From assembly GCF_900142565.1 (NCBI RefSeq), contig NZ_FRBH01000005.1, forward strand, positions 1 through 64,000: a stretch of DNA of 64,000 nt. Direction: 5' to 3'. The position numbers were made by a program, and so were the translations under genes. Positions within the stretch are counted from its first letter, which is position 1, and the number at the start of each line of letters is the position of its first letter. Positions 44,936 through 52,602 of the stretch are shown piece by piece. This stretch comes from Chishuiella changwenlii. Its GTDB lineage: Bacteria; Bacteroidota; Bacteroidia; Flavobacteriales; Weeksellaceae. The notes under the pieces are model-generated. The model saw only the letters and a program-made list of their open reading frames with translations. It was not told the DNA's origin and searched no databases.

Positions 44936-45481
44936 ATGAAAAATAGAACTTTACTACAAACAATAGCTATTACTGTTTTTATTCTTTTATCTTCTAGCCT
45001 TTTATTATATTATTTTTACAATAATTCTGTAAAAACATATAGTAAGAAACCTATTTACAACATACATAAAGAATCTTTTGCGTTAATTTTAAATAGCGAA
45101 ACATCTTCTTTTGATTACAAGAAAAATTCTTTTGAGAGATATTTTTTAGAGGATACAATCAAGATAGAACAAGTTTTAAATAAGGAAGAATTAAACGAGA
45201 TTGAAGAACTAATCTATAAATCGAGCGTGTTTAATTTTGATAGTATTTATGTTACAAGCAAAAGTATATCAATATCTTTACCTGACTTAAAAACAAGATT
45301 ATTTGTTAAAGATAGAGACAAAAGTAGGCAATTTGTAATGTCTTCCTATTTTTCTGATAATGAATTATCAAGTAAAAAAGATTATAATCATTTGGAAGAA
45401 TTAATTTCTGATTTAAATAATATTCTTGATAAAAATATTAAAATCAAAAAAATTCCAGAATCGGATTTAGTATTTTATTGA
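44936..45481 (+). CDS. Hypothetical single-pass membrane protein
   Basis: A 181-aa protein with one N-terminal membrane segment (residues ~7-28) and a charged external domain without cysteines. Pattern and length resemble other small flavobacterial envelope proteins, but I recognise no domain. It is probably the third gene of the ligA transcript. A pair of dispersed repeats follows it. Confidence 0.55.
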   Translation: MKNRTLLQTIAITVFILLSSSLLLYYFYNNSVKTYSKKPIYNIHKESFALILNSETSSFDYKKNSFERYFLEDTIKIEQVLNKEELNEIEELIYKSSVFNFDSIYVTSKSISISLPDLKTRLFVKDRDKSRQFVMSSYFSDNELSSKKDYNHLEELISDLNNILDKNIKIKKIPESDLVFY

Positions 45482-45500
45482 ATTTAGATTGACATAAAGT

Positions 45501-45575
45501 GTCATTCTGAGCCTGTCGAAGAATAATTAGTGAAATTAGATCCTGAAACGACATTTCGACAAGCTCAATGTGACA
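45501..45575. repeat. Dispersed repeat pair (copy 4, best preserved)
   Basis: GTCATTCTGAGCCTGTCGAA at 45501-45520 and its near-complement CATTTCGACAAGCTCAATG (45552-45570, then TGACA) face each other across about 30 bases, between convergent genes. The arms pair over roughly 20 bases with mismatches, so a long hairpin is possible. Confidence 0.75.
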
Positions 45576-45670
45576 AGGATAACATACCAGACTTAAACTA
45601 AATTTATCATTACATAATATTTCGTTCTGTCATAGAAATCAGCATAAGAAAACGATTATTATTAAAAATA

Positions 45671-45703
45671 TAAAGCGAATTTAGAAGTTCTAAATTCGCT
45701 TTA
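45671..45703. terminator. Terminator of hemB
   Basis: TAAAGCGAATTTAGAA (45671-45686) pairs perfectly with TTCTAAATTCGCTTTA (45688-45703), 21 bases after the hemB stop. The flanking A/T tracts are short. Confidence 0.75.
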
Positions 45704-45724
45704 TCATTATATCTAATTCTTAAT

Positions 45725-46717
45725 TTATTTATTCAATAATTTTGCTGCTTCTTTTGCAAAATAAGTTGAAATTAAATCTGCTCCAGCTCTTTTAAAAGCA
45801 GTTAAAGATTCTAAAATAACTTTATCATTATCTAACCATCCTTTTTCTACAGCAGCTTTTATCATAGCATATTCACCCGAAACTTGATAAACAGAAACAG
45901 GAACTTGTAAATTATCTTTTACTAATTTTACAATATCCAAATAAGCCATTCCTGGTTTTACCATTAAAATATCAGCTCCTTCTTCCACATCTGCAATTGC
46001 TTCGCGTAATGCTTCTTCAGAATTATGATAATCCATTTGGTATGTTTTTTTATCACTTGGGATATCTTGAGAATCTACTGGTGCAGAATCTAAAGCAGAA
46101 CGAAAAGGACCATAAAAAGATGAAGCGTATTTTGCAGCATAAGACATAATACCAACATTATGATAACCATTTTCTTCTAATGCCATTCGCATAGCACCTA
46201 TTCTACCGTCCATCATATCAGAAGGAGCAACAAAATCTGCTCCCGCTTCCGCATGAGATAATGTCATTTTTACTAAAGCATCAACCGTTTCATCATTTAC
46301 AATTTCACCATTTTTAATGATTCCATCATGTCCATAAATAGAAAACGGATCCAAAGCTACATCTGGCATTACAATCATTTCTGGAACAGCATCTTTAATT
46401 GCTTTTATTGTAGTTTGCATTAAACCATTCGGATTCCAAGCTTCTTTTCCAGTATTATCTTTTAAGTTATCACTTACTTTACAGTAAATGTTAACTGCTT
46501 TTATTCCTAAATCCCAAATTTCTTTTACTTCTTTAATTGTATTGTCTAAAGAATGACGATAAATTCCAGGCATAGAAGCTATTTCTTCTTTTATACCTTC
46601 GCCTTCAGCAACAAAAATTGGTAGAATAAAATCGTTTGGAGTTAAATGGTTTTCACGAATCATACTACGAATAGCTTCGTTTTTGCGTAATCTTCTGTGT
46701 CTATTATATAAATGCAT
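45725..46717 (-). CDS. hemB: Porphobilinogen synthase (delta-aminolevulinate dehydratase)
   Basis: A 330-aa cytoplasmic enzyme that joins two 5-aminolevulinate molecules in tetrapyrrole (heme) synthesis. The two active-site lysines are in the conserved segments around SDKKTYQMDYHNS (residues ~206-218) and LMVKPGMAYLD (~252-262). The metal-site segment reads MPDVALDPFSIYGHDGI (~117-133): Ala and Asp replace the cysteines of zinc-type enzymes, so this is the zinc-independent, Mg-dependent variety. A -7 element lies 18 bases upstream. Confidence 0.95.
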   Translation of the reverse strand: MHLYNRHRRLRKNEAIRSMIRENHLTPNDFILPIFVAEGEGIKEEIASMPGIYRHSLDNTIKEVKEIWDLGIKAVNIYCKVSDNLKDNTGKEAWNPNGLMQTTIKAIKDAVPEMIVMPDVALDPFSIYGHDGIIKNGEIVNDETVDALVKMTLSHAEAGADFVAPSDMMDGRIGAMRMALEENGYHNVGIMSYAAKYASSFYGPFRSALDSAPVDSQDIPSDKKTYQMDYHNSEEALREAIADVEEGADILMVKPGMAYLDIVKLVKDNLQVPVSVYQVSGEYAMIKAAVEKGWLDNDKVILESLTAFKRAGADLISTYFAKEAAKLLNK

Positions 46718-46735
46718 TCTTATAAAAATTTAGTA

Positions 46736-46743
46736 CAAATTTA
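46736..46743 (-). promoter_or_regulatory. -7 promoter element of hemB (TAAATTTG)
   Basis: TAAATTTG on the minus strand fits the Bacteroidota -7 consensus and is 18 bases from the hemB start. Confidence 0.55.
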
Positions 46744-46838
46744 CTTGTTTTAGTTTGATTTTTAGACTGAATAATATCAATATTATTTATGAAATAAATT
46801 CTTTCATTCATGATTCTTTTATAAACAATAAAATAAAA

Positions 46839-46846
46839 TATCTTTG
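46839..46846 (+). promoter_or_regulatory. -7 promoter element of trmD (TATCTTTG)
   Basis: TATCTTTG is followed after four bases by the trmD ATG, so the transcript should be leaderless. This placement also rules out the upstream in-frame ATG at 46755 as the start. Confidence 0.6.
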
Positions 46847-46850
46847 CAGC

Positions 46851-47537
46851 ATGCGAATAGATATTATCACAGTTTTACCAGAATTATTAGTTAGCCCATT
46901 CTCGGCATCAATCATGAAACGTGCACAAGACAAAGGACTGGCTGAAATACATGTACATGATTTACGAGATTTTGGAAAAGGAAGATATCGTCATGTTGAT
47001 GATTATCCTTACGGAGGAACATCTGGAATGGTATTAATGTGTGAACCTTTAGATAAAATGATTTCTAAGTTAAAGGAAGAAAGAGAATATGATGAAATTA
47101 TTTACTTAACACCAGACGGAGAAACATTAAATCAGAATATTGCAAACGATTTATCATTAAAAGGAAATTTAATGATGATTTGTGGGCACTATAAAGGAAT
47201 AGATCAACGTATTCGTGATATGTATGTAACACGTGAAATATCAATTGGTGATTATGTACTTTCTGGTGGAGAATTTGGCGCAATTATTTTGGCTGATTCT
47301 ATTATTCGATTACTTCCTGGTGTTATAGGTGATGAAACTTCAGCATTATCAGATTCTTTTCAAGATGATTTATTAGCTCCTCCTATTTATACAAGACCAG
47401 CAGAATATAAAGGTTTAAAAGTTCCTGAAGTTTTACTTTCTGGGAATTTCCCTAAAATTGAAGAATGGTTGCATGAAAAAGCGGTTGAGCGAACAAAAGA
47501 AAGAAGACCAGACTTATTAGATAAACGAAATAAATAA
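46851..47537 (+). CDS. trmD: tRNA (guanine-N1)-methyltransferase
   Basis: A 228-aa SPOUT-family enzyme that makes m1G37 in tRNA, needed to prevent frameshifting. The start [13 protein letters not shown] matches the family N terminus. The trefoil-knot SAM site shows [11 protein letters not shown] (residues ~59-69), [10 protein letters not shown] (~85-94), [13 protein letters not shown] (~106-118) and [13 protein letters not shown] (~129-141), with a catalytic Asp in [11 protein letters not shown]. The more upstream ATG would add 32 residues unlike the family and start before the promoter. It is transcribed alone, away from rpsP and rimM. Confidence 0.95.
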   Translation: MRIDIITVLPELLVSPFSASIMKRAQDKGLAEIHVHDLRDFGKGRYRHVDDYPYGGTSGMVLMCEPLDKMISKLKEEREYDEIIYLTPDGETLNQNIANDLSLKGNLMMICGHYKGIDQRIRDMYVTREISIGDYVLSGGEFGAIILADSIIRLLPGVIGDETSALSDSFQDDLLAPPIYTRPAEYKGLKVPEVLLSGNFPKIEEWLHEKAVERTKERRPDLLDKRNK

Positions 47538-47562
47538 TTTGACACCATTCGAAGCAGAAACT

Positions 47563-47590
47563 ATGCTTCGACAGGCTAGGCTCAGCAAAA
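47563..47590. repeat. Dispersed repeat (copy 5, degenerate)
   Basis: ATGCTTCGACAGGCTAGGCT (47563-47582, continuing CAGC) matches the TTCGAC arm of the dispersed repeat with a small internal duplication. It lies between trmD and the heptamer array. Confidence 0.55.
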
Positions 47591-47613
47591 CAAAAGTGTT
47601 TAAGCTGAATCAA

Positions 47614-47676
47614 TATCTAATATCTAATATCTAATATCTAATATCTAATATCTAATATCTAATATCTAATATCTAA
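47614..47676 (+). repeat. Nine perfect heptamer repeats (TATCTAA) upstream of an ECF sigma gene
   Basis: TATCTAA is repeated nine times without error over 63 bases, ending 71 bases before the sigma factor start. Perfect arrays of this length are prone to slippage; a change of one unit would shift upstream DNA by seven bases, about two thirds of a helical turn. Just downstream, TTACAA-t-TTGTAA (47688-47700) is a small palindrome. Confidence 0.9.
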
Positions 47677-47747
47677 TTAAAAATTAATTACAATTTGTAA
47701 CATTTAATCTTTAATTACTACAAATAGTTAAAACCAAAAATAAAAGG

Positions 47748-48248
47748 TTGAATAATAAGGCTAGCATATTTACAGAATTAGTTGAAAAAAATCAGGGGAT
47801 TGTTCACAAAGTTTGTCGTATTTACACGGACGACAAAGACTCTCATGACGATTTATTTCAAGAAATTATTTTGCAATTATGGCGATCTTATGACTCTTTT
47901 AAAGGAGATTCTAAGTTTAGTACTTGGATGTATCGTGTTAGTTTAAATACTGCTATTACTCTAATTCGTAAGAAATCGAAATACAATGAAACAGATTTTA
48001 ACGAAGCTCAATTTATTAATATAAAATCTGATGATAAAGACGAATTTTTAGAGGAACGAATTACACTTTTATATGCTGCAATTCGACTTTTAAATGATGT
48101 TGAAAGAGCCTTAGTATTATTATTTTTGGAAGATTTACCCTATAAAGATATCGCCGAAACATTAGGTATTTCGGAGGTTAATGCAAGAGTTAAAATGAAT
48201 AGAGTAAAGATTAAATTAAAAGAAATAATGTCTAAAATGGAACAATAA
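47748..48248 (+). CDS. ECF-type RNA polymerase sigma factor
   Basis: A 166-aa sigma factor. Region 2 includes DLFQEIILQLWRSYDSF and KFSTWMYRVSLNTAI (residues ~35-71). Region 4 includes LEDLPYKDIAETLGISEVNA (~125-144). There is no ATG in frame before residue 61, so a TTG codon at 47748 is taken as the start; no Shine-Dalgarno sequence is evident. The stop overlaps the next start as TAATG, so the downstream membrane protein is coupled and may be the anti-sigma factor. A heptamer array lies 71 bases upstream. The regulon is unknown. Confidence 0.87.
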   Translation: MNNKASIFTELVEKNQGIVHKVCRIYTDDKDSHDDLFQEIILQLWRSYDSFKGDSKFSTWMYRVSLNTAITLIRKKSKYNETDFNEAQFINIKSDDKDEFLEERITLLYAAIRLLNDVERALVLLFLEDLPYKDIAETLGISEVNARVKMNRVKIKLKEIMSKMEQ

Positions 48249-48889
48249 TGGAGTTAGACGATTTAAAATCAATTTGGGGTTCCATAAAGGAAGAGAAAAA
48301 ATTTGATCAAAATCAAATTTTTAAAATGCTTAAAAAGAAATCAAGTACAACAATAAAGTGGTTGTTTATATTTACTTTATGTGAGTTCTTTGTCTTTTTA
48401 GGTTTTAATTTATACATCCTAATTTCTGGAAAAAACTTTTTTAACAATGATATAAATTCGCTAGTACAAGCGAATACTATAAATAATTATGAAATAGCGT
48501 CTGTTTTTAGTATCATTATAACAGTTGGCTTTCTTATTATTGCTTATAAGTTTTATAAAAAGATTAATCTTAATCAATCTGTTGTAGAATTGATGAAGAA
48601 TATTATTGCATTTCGCAGATTAGTTAACTTATTTATTGTGTTTACAATTCTTAGTTTAATTGCTTCTTCGGCACCATTTTATTATGAAATGGGACAATCT
48701 ATTTACATTGCTAAACATGCAAATGATTTAAAACCTATTGTTGAAAATGCTAGTATTTACGGTTGGATTGCGATACTTACATCTGTTATGTTTATTGTTA
48801 TTATTGGACTTATTTACTACGCAGTTATTTACTTATTATTCTTAAAAAAATTACAACAAAATTTAAAAGAATTAAGAGAAATAAAATAA
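48248..48889 (+). CDS. Membrane protein coupled to the ECF sigma factor (putative anti-sigma)
   Basis: A 213-aa protein with a short cytoplasmic N terminus (MELDDLKSIWGSIKEEKKFD) and four membrane helices (residues ~38-58, ~85-103, ~125-145, ~175-200). The 'LDDLKSIW' start is common among flavobacterial membrane proteins encoded right after ECF sigma genes. The one-base overlap with the sigma gene and the cytoplasmic N terminus make an anti-sigma role plausible, but it has no zinc-binding anti-sigma motif (HxxxCxxC), so this is inference only. Confidence 0.65.
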   Translation: MELDDLKSIWGSIKEEKKFDQNQIFKMLKKKSSTTIKWLFIFTLCEFFVFLGFNLYILISGKNFFNNDINSLVQANTINNYEIASVFSIIITVGFLIIAYKFYKKINLNQSVVELMKNIIAFRRLVNLFIVFTILSLIASSAPFYYEMGQSIYIAKHANDLKPIVENASIYGWIAILTSVMFIVIIGLIYYAVIYLLFLKKLQQNLKELREIK

Positions 48890-48895
48890 TAGTCA

Positions 48896-48903
48896 TACTT
48901 TTG
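48896..48903 (+). promoter_or_regulatory. -7 promoter element of the His-rich receptor operon (TACTTTTG)
   Basis: TACTTTTG fits TAnnTTTG and lies seven bases before the ATG at 48911, so the transcript would have almost no leader. It marks a separate transcription unit after the sigma/membrane-protein pair. Confidence 0.5.
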
Positions 48904-48910
48904 TAACCAA

Positions 48911-49219
48911 ATGAAAAAGTTCATCCAATATTTAATGCTATCGATATCGCTGTTTATGACAGTGTATCAATCTGCGCATATATTGGAACATGCAAATGAC
49001 AAGGAACATCAAGAAACGAAGAATAAGTATTCTACACACGATCATGATTGTACTATTTGTCATTATTCGCAACAATTTGTTGAAACTAATTCTGAAATAG
49101 AATTATTTGAATGGACTAAAATACTTCTTCAAAAAGATAAAACACTTTATACAACTCATTTAAAACAATCTGTTTTATTTGCTCATAAAAGTTTACGAGC
49201 ACCCCCCTACGCAATTTAA
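48911..49219 (+). CDS. Small exported His/Cys-rich protein
   Basis: A 102-aa protein with an N-terminal signal or anchor (MKKFIQYLMLSISLFMTVYQ). The mature part is rich in potential metal ligands: H23, H27, H33, then THDHDCTICHYS (H43, H45, C47, C50, H51), and it ends in RAPPYAI. A CxxC next to a His cluster is a likely metal site. The plan is like that of small Bacteroidota proteins with a His/Cys core and a C-terminal PP motif found next to TonB-dependent receptors. The promoter is directly upstream and the receptor gene 49 bases downstream. Confidence 0.65.
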   Translation: MKKFIQYLMLSISLFMTVYQSAHILEHANDKEHQETKNKYSTHDHDCTICHYSQQFVETNSEIELFEWTKILLQKDKTLYTTHLKQSVLFAHKSLRAPPYAI

Positions 49220-49268
49220 TTTCAGAAAAAAACAACTTACTTTTTTACGTTATTAAATTATTGTATTC

Positions 49269-51656
49269 ATGTCAATCAATATAAAATGTAGTTTAATTGC
49301 TACATTATTATGCGGAACAGCATTCGCTCAAAACATTTTTGAAGGTCAAATTGTAGATAAAAATCAAAGACCTATTCCTTTCATTACATTCACTTTTGAT
49401 GAAAAAGATATACATACTGATGCTGAAGGGAAATTTAAAATTGAAAATTTATCAAAAGGAAAGTATCATGTAGAAATAAATGAACAAGGTTATGAACCTT
49501 TTTCACAAACTGTTACATTTGATACACAACAGAAAATTGTTTTTACACTAACATTTCATAGCTCTTATAAATTAGATGAAGTTACTGTATTAGGACATCA
49601 TCACGATTTTACAACAGCTAATACAGAGCGAGTAGATCAAACATTTATTCAGGAAAATTACGCTGGTTCTTTAGCTAAATCTTTAGAAAACATAGCAGGT
49701 GTAAATGCTTCTGGAATTGGAGCTTCTGCTTCAAAACCTATTATTAGAGGTTTAGGTTTTAATCGATTAATTGTTACTGAAAATGGTGTAAAACAAGAAG
49801 GTCAACAATGGGGAGCCGACCACGGTTTAGAAATTGATGCATTAAATGTAGAAGATATAGAAGTTATAAAAGGACCTTCTGCATTAGAGTACGGAAATGA
49901 AGCAATTGCTGGTGTCATAAAAATTAATAACAATAATTTACCTAAAAAGAACTCGACTTCTGGTGAAGTAAGAGCGCTTTATCAATCTATTAACGATAAT
50001 TATGCACTTGGTTTTAACCTGAAATCACGTGGCGATAAATTCTTTTATAAAATAAAAGGATCTTATTCTGATTATGCAGATTATCGCACAACAGCAGACA
50101 GAATTTATTATTTAAGTAGATATCTACCTATTTATAATAAACGTGTAAAAAATACTGCTGGACAAGATATTAATAGCGAAGTACAAGCAGGATTTGTGGG
50201 CGATAAATTCCGTTCTATTTTAACTTTATCTAATGTGAATCAGAAAATTGGTTTTTTCCCAGGTTCTCATGGTATTCCTTTAGTGGATAGATTACAAGAT
50301 GATGGTAATTATAGAAATGTTGAATTTCCTTACCAAAGTGTTAATCACTTTAAAGCAATCTCTGAAAATGAGTTTCGCGTAGATACAAAAAACACGATTA
50401 AATTTATAACGAGTTACCAAAATAATCACCGTCAGGAAATTAGTGCTTTTCATACGCATTATGGGAATCAGCAAGCGCCAACAAAAAACCCTGATTTAGA
50501 ATTAGATTTTAAACTTACTACGTATGATTCTCAATTAAAATTTGAACATAATCATAATAAGAATTTTAAAACAATTATTGGTGCTCAAGCACAATTACAA
50601 TCGAATAACGTAGCTGGATATAACTACTTGTTACCAGAATATGACCGTAATATTTTTAGTGGATTCTTAATAGAAGAATTTAAAAAAGGAAATACATGGA
50701 AAGTAAATGCTGGTATACGATATGATTATGCTACATTTAAATCTCAAGGTTATTTTGATCAAATTTTATACGATTATTTAATTACTCAAAACAACTCTCC
50801 TTCGTTAGCAGATTATTACGCTAACCGAAGCAAAACAATCAACAAGAATTACAGTAATTTAAATGCAATGGTTGGTGCTACATATCAACCAAATGATTTA
50901 TGGGATTTTAATTTAAATTTCGGAACAAACTTTCGTTTACCAACAGCTATAGAACTTGGTGCAAATGGAATTCATCATGGTAGTTTTAGACACGAACGTG
51001 GAAACGAAAATTTAGATACTGAGAAAGGTCTTGCATTAGATTTTAAAGCATCTTTCCATAAAAATGATTGGTTAATTTCTGCTAGTCCGTATTTATATTA
51101 TTTTAGTAATTATATTTTCTTAAAACCATCGGGACAATTTTCTATTCTTCCTCATGGTGGACAAATCTATGAATATACACAAAGTAAGGCTTTGTTAACT
51201 GGATTTGAGATTGAAGTTCGTAAGAAAATAAACGAAAATTTTGACGCAAATGTTATCTACGAATACTTATATAATCGTCAGATACAAGACAATAATAAAT
51301 TTGGTTATTATTTACCTTTTACTCCTGCTAATAATTTGTTTGGACAAGTAAATTATAACATAAAAAAATCGGCTGGAATATTCGAAAATTTTAACTTTTT
51401 CGTAAATGGAAAATATACTTTCGAACAAGATAAAATTGCATTAAATGAAGATATTACACCAAGTTATTTCTTAGTTGGACTTGGAGGTAAAACAACAGTA
51501 AAGATTAATAATTTTACAGCTAATTTAAGCGTGCAAGTTTCTAACTTATTCAATGAAAACTATTTTAATCATACTAGTTTTTATCGTGCATTACAATTGC
51601 CAGAACAAGCTAGAAATATACAAGTAATGTTAGGAATACCGTTTGGTAAAAAATAA
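49269..51656 (+). CDS. TonB-dependent receptor, probably for a metal (ZnuD-like)
   Basis: A 795-aa outer-membrane receptor: signal peptide (residues 1-20, ending AFAQ), a carboxypeptidase-regulatory-like domain (GQIVDKNQRPIPFITFTF, ~27-44), a plug (SLAKSLENIAGVNASGIGAS, then PIIRGLGFNRLIV) and a beta-barrel ending in aromatic residues. GHHHDF (~108-113) precedes the plug, and the plug has QEGQQWGADHGLEIDALNVE, resembling the PDHA region of the zinc receptor ZnuD. Zinc or another metal is therefore a reasonable substrate, supported by the His-rich neighbours. Direct proof is lacking; a siderophore-type ligand is the alternative. Confidence 0.85.
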   Translation: MSINIKCSLIATLLCGTAFAQNIFEGQIVDKNQRPIPFITFTFDEKDIHTDAEGKFKIENLSKGKYHVEINEQGYEPFSQTVTFDTQQKIVFTLTFHSSYKLDEVTVLGHHHDFTTANTERVDQTFIQENYAGSLAKSLENIAGVNASGIGASASKPIIRGLGFNRLIVTENGVKQEGQQWGADHGLEIDALNVEDIEVIKGPSALEYGNEAIAGVIKINNNNLPKKNSTSGEVRALYQSINDNYALGFNLKSRGDKFFYKIKGSYSDYADYRTTADRIYYLSRYLPIYNKRVKNTAGQDINSEVQAGFVGDKFRSILTLSNVNQKIGFFPGSHGIPLVDRLQDDGNYRNVEFPYQSVNHFKAISENEFRVDTKNTIKFITSYQNNHRQEISAFHTHYGNQQAPTKNPDLELDFKLTTYDSQLKFEHNHNKNFKTIIGAQAQLQSNNVAGYNYLLPEYDRNIFSGFLIEEFKKGNTWKVNAGIRYDYATFKSQGYFDQILYDYLITQNNSPSLADYYANRSKTINKNYSNLNAMVGATYQPNDLWDFNLNFGTNFRLPTAIELGANGIHHGSFRHERGNENLDTEKGLALDFKASFHKNDWLISASPYLYYFSNYIFLKPSGQFSILPHGGQIYEYTQSKALLTGFEIEVRKKINENFDANVIYEYLYNRQIQDNNKFGYYLPFTPANNLFGQVNYNIKKSAGIFENFNFFVNGKYTFEQDKIALNEDITPSYFLVGLGGKTTVKINNFTANLSVQVSNLFNENYFNHTSFYRALQLPEQARNIQVMLGIPFGKK

Positions 51657-51660
51657 GATC

Positions 51661-51981
51661 ATGAAAAAGAAAAATCCATTTTTTGGACTATTCTTTAGCT
51701 TAATCATTATTTCTATTCCAATTTTTAATCAGCTTCATTATTCGTTAATAGATCATTTCGAAACGATTGATAAAACCAATAAAGAAGTTATTCATCATCA
51801 ATGTAATCATTTTACATTTTATGTTGTTTTTCTTGATACACATGATGATCCACATATAAAAAAGGAAGAAGAGTTAACATTTAATCTAAAGATAAAAACA
51901 ACACTTGTAGAAAATGTTAAGAACATTACAAGTTGTTTGTTTTTTAATCGTGGTCCGCCTAGAAATTTTATTTTTTGCTAA
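51661..51981 (+). CDS. Small exported His-containing protein
   Basis: A 106-aa protein with an N-terminal hydrophobic segment (residues ~7-25), then several His and Cys (VIHHQCNHF, DTHDDPHIKK, NITSCLFF) and a C-terminal RGPPRN. The plan (anchor, His/Cys core, R-G/A-P-P end) matches the protein encoded just before the receptor, though the sequences are diverged. I chose the ATG at 51661, four bases after the receptor stop; an upstream ATG at 51643 would overlap the receptor and spoil the signal peptide. The function is unknown; metal handling is inferred. Confidence 0.55.
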   Translation: MKKKNPFFGLFFSLIIISIPIFNQLHYSLIDHFETIDKTNKEVIHHQCNHFTFYVVFLDTHDDPHIKKEEELTFNLKIKTTLVENVKNITSCLFFNRGPPRNFIFC

Positions 51982-52032
51982 AATCAATCAAAATCTAAAA
52001 AAACATAATTCAAATTAAAAAAATTAATAAAA

Positions 52033-52494
52033 ATGAAAAATTCAATTTTAAAATATACATTCGTTTCAGCTACAGCATTATTTATTTCATCTTGTTCTAG
52101 TGATGATTCTTCTTTAGATACAACTAAACCAGAAATCTCATTATTAACTCCAAAAGATGATGCGCATTTTCATCCTGGAGATGTTATTTCTTTAGAAGCT
52201 ATTTTAAAGGATAATGTAGAATTAGGAAATGTAAAAGTAGAAGTACATTCAGCTGCTGATGGTCATACACACCAACACAAAACAGCAGATGCAACAGTAG
52301 ATTTTACATTCAACAAAGAGTATTCTATTCCTGCAGGTTCTAAAGAATTTGTTTTAAAAGACAACATTCAAATTACTACAGATAATGTAACATCTGGTCA
52401 TTACCATTTAGGTTTACATTTAACTGATAAAGCAGGTAACGAAACTGAAAGTTTTATCGAAATTGAAATCGCTGATCACGGTCACGAGCACTAG
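52033..52494 (+). CDS. DUF4625 lipoprotein, His-rich
   Basis: A 153-aa lipoprotein: signal with lipobox (ATALFISSC, Cys ~21), then an immunoglobulin-like DUF4625 domain (KPEISLLTPKDDAHFHPGD, ~31-49; DNVELGNVKVEVHSAAD). Histidines cluster in three places: DGHTHQHK (~77-84), GHYHLGLH (~127-134) and the C-terminal DHGHEH. This suggests surface or periplasmic metal binding. It is the last gene of the His-rich receptor unit and ends at a strong terminator. Confidence 0.8.
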   Translation: MKNSILKYTFVSATALFISSCSSDDSSLDTTKPEISLLTPKDDAHFHPGDVISLEAILKDNVELGNVKVEVHSAADGHTHQHKTADATVDFTFNKEYSIPAGSKEFVLKDNIQITTDNVTSGHYHLGLHLTDKAGNETESFIEIEIADHGHEH

Positions 52495-52510
52495 AAAATA
52501 ATTTATTTTA

Positions 52511-52540
52511 AAAAATGCCTGAAAAATCAGGCATTTTTTT
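52511..52540 (+). terminator. Terminator of the His-rich receptor operon
   Basis: AAAAATGCCTGA (52511-52522), AAAA loop, TCAGGCATTTTT (52527-52538) and further Ts. Confidence 0.9.
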
Positions 52541-52602
52541 TATGCTTATTGTTAAAAGAATCTTATTTTAGCAGTCTTCAAAATAAAGAAAAAAAGGGAA
52601 AA

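Noticed and set aside
46755-46850. 32-residue N-terminal extension of TrmD
   Set aside because: The family starts at MRIDIITV, and the extension precedes the promoter element at 46839-46846.
47614-47676. CRISPR-like array
   Set aside because: The heptamers are contiguous, with no spacers and no cas genes, so this is a simple tandem repeat.
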